From NCBI GenBank assembly GCA_013396635.1, contig WBMW01001311.1, positions 1 to 64,000 of the forward strand: a stretch of 64,000 nucleotides of DNA, in the 5' to 3' direction. The position numbers and the translations under genes were made by a program. Positions 61,401 through 64,000 of this stretch are shown in pieces (the first letter of the stretch is position 1; the number at the start of each line of letters is the position of its first letter). A model generated the notes under the pieces. It was not told where the DNA came from, did not search any database, and saw nothing but the letters and a program-made list of their open reading frames with translations. The DNA comes from Penelope pileata (lineage: Eukaryota > Chordata > Aves > Galliformes > Cracidae).

Positions 61401-64000
61401 ATTCACAAACTCAGTGCTAAATTTCAGAGCTCTCTGCCCTCTCATTGTCTTTCTTCACTTAGGATTTTTCATCTCAGCTCTTTCCTAAGAGTTAGGGTAC
61501 TCTTTCCCAAAATTTGCAGTCAGTACCTGCAGCCAGGAACCATTTCTTTGTCAAAAGTAGAACTTCTAAGTATAATGCTTTAATAAATACTTCTTATCAA
61601 ATATTTACTAAGAGACAAATTGAATAAAAGTGCTTTGATGCAACTCTTCTTCCCAGTTTGGGAACTGATCTAGTAAAGCAGTATATTCCTTCTTGGATTA
61701 AGCAGCTTGGAAAGAAATTCCTTCCAATAAGAATGTGAATATAGGGAAAATAAAGAAGATATTTATTCTTTGAAATTTAAAATTTAAAACTGAAAACAAA
61801 AAAATTATATTCTTTTGTAGAAGTTATTTCTATTTTGACATAACCCACATGTTCTATAGTCTCACATTTCCTGAATTTATTTCTCTTTTTTTTATGTTTG
61901 TGCTGCTGAACATAGTTATTACACTAGCCTGTGTGTCATGTACTAGGGAAATGTGAAAAAAAGTCATGTTCCTCTGATTTTCCTTTAAAATGTAGAATAG
62001 TATTATTGTCCACTTGAACTTGAGAAACTATAGCAAAATAAAATTCTCTTCTCTAATACTTCTGAGACATGAAACTGCTTACAGAGTTAAACCAGGAGCA
62101 CTTGTTTGCTGTTGCAGGGTACTGATCCTGTTGAGGTTGCTATCATTTTGGTACCTGTTATTGTTCAAAACTTAATCTCTCTTCCTTTTATTTTCCTAAG
62201 ACAGTTTTCCTGGAATAAAAATAACTTGTCATTCTAAATCTTTAAATCAGTTTGTTTTCTGTGTTCTGTTTCCTGTTTTCCATTGTTCCATCCCTGCTCT
62301 TCCTCACACCCAGCTCCTCCAGCTTTCTTTATTTCAGGATTCACATTCATGTAATTATCCCTCCTGTTTTTCACTCACCCTAACCCTGAGGGGATATTAC
62401 TCCTATTATGAATGTATATATTTTACAGAGCTGTTTGGGAAGAATGACTAAAATATTGTGATAAGTACAAGAAAACAGATATGTTTTTATCACATGCTGC
62501 CTGCAGTATCTTCTTTCCATCGTAGGGAATTTTCATGGACGTATGGCAAAACAAATTGCAATCACTGGCATTTTTTCCACTCTAGTTATGTATTGGAAGT
62601 GATAAGTGGTGTTATTATTTTTGTTGTTATTAATATCACTGGGAGAAAAAAAAATCATATTCTGTGTAATTTGAGAAAAACAGCAGAAGTGTTTTGTTTC
62701 TATCCCACAAGAATTCTCCTTTTTATTTTACTGCTTTACTGTTTTGCATTGTAAATATACAAGATCTGCGTGGGACAGCTTTTAAGGTCAAGCAGAAAGG
62801 AAGATTTTCTTTTCCAAACATCTGTCAACAACCACATGGAAGAGGAGACGGTATTAGCATAATTTAATCGGCTTTCACTCAGTGAAAACTATTCTTTGAA
62901 CACTATATCATGACTTGTACTTCAAGAAAAGCTTTTCTCAGGTGGTTTATCTTCACTGTATTGCTTTGCTTCTCTTATACTAGTGTTTGTTAGTTTCCTC
63001 TTTGTTTGAAGCTAGAAATGTGTCAGAAAAGGCTCTTAAGCATTATTTATTCTTTTGGTGTTCAGTGTTCATCGTGATAAGAATGAGCAGTTGCCATTCT
63101 GCAGATGGCAGGAGAACCAGTTCCAGGTTTCGGTGAACCTAGAGGTCGTTGATGACTGTGCTGGTGCACAACTAGCTGGTGATTAAGCAGTGGGTTTAAC
63201 AGGTACAGCTGTGGTGAGACCTGTGTATTTGACGTGTCCTTTTCCAGCAGGGGCTGCTGCAGAGCAGTAATAGCCACACATCCCTAAGGTACTTCAATAT
63301 TTTTTTTTTATTCCCTCCTGCCTTCCTCCCACTGTGTACTTAATGCAAACATATCATGAAGATGTCGCTTCTGTTGAATCAAGAGTTACTGCAAAAGGAG
63401 AAAACCTCTGAAGAATGACTGAGACAAAATAAATGCTTTTGGATTTTCGATGAAAATATGACTAAACTCCATTGAAATCATCTCTTTTGACAGATGTGCA
63501 AATACATGATGTAAGAACATCAAATAATCAAAAGACAATATATCTAAAGGGAAAAAATATGCTTTAAAGAAAGCAGACTTTAAGCTAAGTATGAAAACTC
63601 CCACAGTAACTTTTACTTGTGTATTGTGCAAGGTTCAAAACCCTAACCAGCCAGCACAGTTAGGAACTCTGGGATTCATTGGAAACCAAAAGTATTCTGA
63701 AGCTGAAAGATACTGTATGATAATGTGAAAGTCTGCAGAGACACAGAGCTTACAAGGAGAGACCACTTTTCAGACCAAATTATACAGCTGAAAAAACATA
63801 AATTTCTAAGCAGAGTTCATTCAGAAGGCTAGACAAATGCTTTTTCCAACATTATTGGGAGATATAGTAGATACGTAGCTTTTTCCTGTTAGCCTTGATT
63901 AAGATTTGTCTCCTCAGATAGGAATTTTACTGTTAGATTACAATATCTGAGTTAGATCCTTTAACTTGCCTACATAAAAACATACATCTCACCCTAAAGG
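58461..64000. other. Unique non-coding region to the window end
   Basis: No recognised gene or transposon. The somewhat GC-richer segment 63062-63290 carries a 71-codon minus frame with no domain I know. A stretch near 62840-62920 (GGTATTAGCATAATTTAATCGGC) looks like possible conserved non-coding DNA. A TATA-like CCTATAAAAGATC lies at about 60199-60211 without any supporting gene. Confidence 0.45.

Noticed and set aside
1..64000. CRISPR arrays, operons, tRNA or rRNA genes, phage or plasmid genes
   Set aside because: The regularly spaced short repeats seen are only CR1 ATTCTATG tails and microsatellites. No tRNA cloverleaf or rRNA core was recognised, and the DNA is clearly vertebrate-type.

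Overview
This window looks like nuclear, non-coding DNA from a bird, most likely a galliform (chicken, turkey or quail type). The evidence is the repeat content. There are about a dozen CR1 LINE copies, several with the avian 3' end built from ATTCTATG-type repeats. There are two wrecked mariner elements whose terminal repeats and transposase resemble what I remember of the chicken Galluhop/Mariner1 group. There is a cluster of avian ERVL-like solo LTRs, and one MIR-like SINE remnant. Family names rest on memory of consensus features, not on a database search. A 261-base N run and four single Ns show it is a draft assembly. I found no host protein-coding gene, tRNA, rRNA, CRISPR array or bacterial-type signal that I can defend. 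Nearly all short open frames are chance frames or lie inside repeats.

Layout. Bases 1-24,300 are a dense transposon neighbourhood. It contains mariner remnants (1-440; 7873-8805, split by a CR1), CR1 copies on both strands (2163, 8106, 11619, 13171, 15277, 19342, 21006, 22923), and related LTRs (2825, 4102, 16069, 17008, 20261, 23421). Four of these LTRs can be bounded by 5-base target duplications, three of them perfect. The region ends in a three-layer nest (22923-24295): an old CR1 invaded by a second CR1 and by an unusual ERV remnant made of LTR, primer-binding site and an inverted, shrunken LTR.

Bases 24,300-45,100 are AT-rich and almost free of recognisable transposons; only a 92-base CR1 tail is visible at 41247. 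Some stretches here read like candidate conserved non-coding sequence, but conservation cannot be judged from one sequence. Bases 45,100-48,200 hold three more CR1 pieces and a C/T-rich tandem repeat. Bases 48,200-56,500 are unique AT-rich DNA. At 56,527-57,167 lies a very long (TTC)n/(GAA)n tract with a pure core of 583 bases (about 194 triplets). This is followed by an ancient CR1 and MIR cluster (57.7-58.5 kb) and then unannotatable unique DNA to the end.

There is no gene system to integrate. The biology here is the layered history of retroelements and the structure-forming DNA (inverted LTR pair, GAA/TTC tract, double C9 tract). The most notable items are the LTR-PBS-inverted-LTR remnant, the triplet repeat, the tail-to-tail LTR pair, and the places where the assembly has demonstrably lost repeat sequence.
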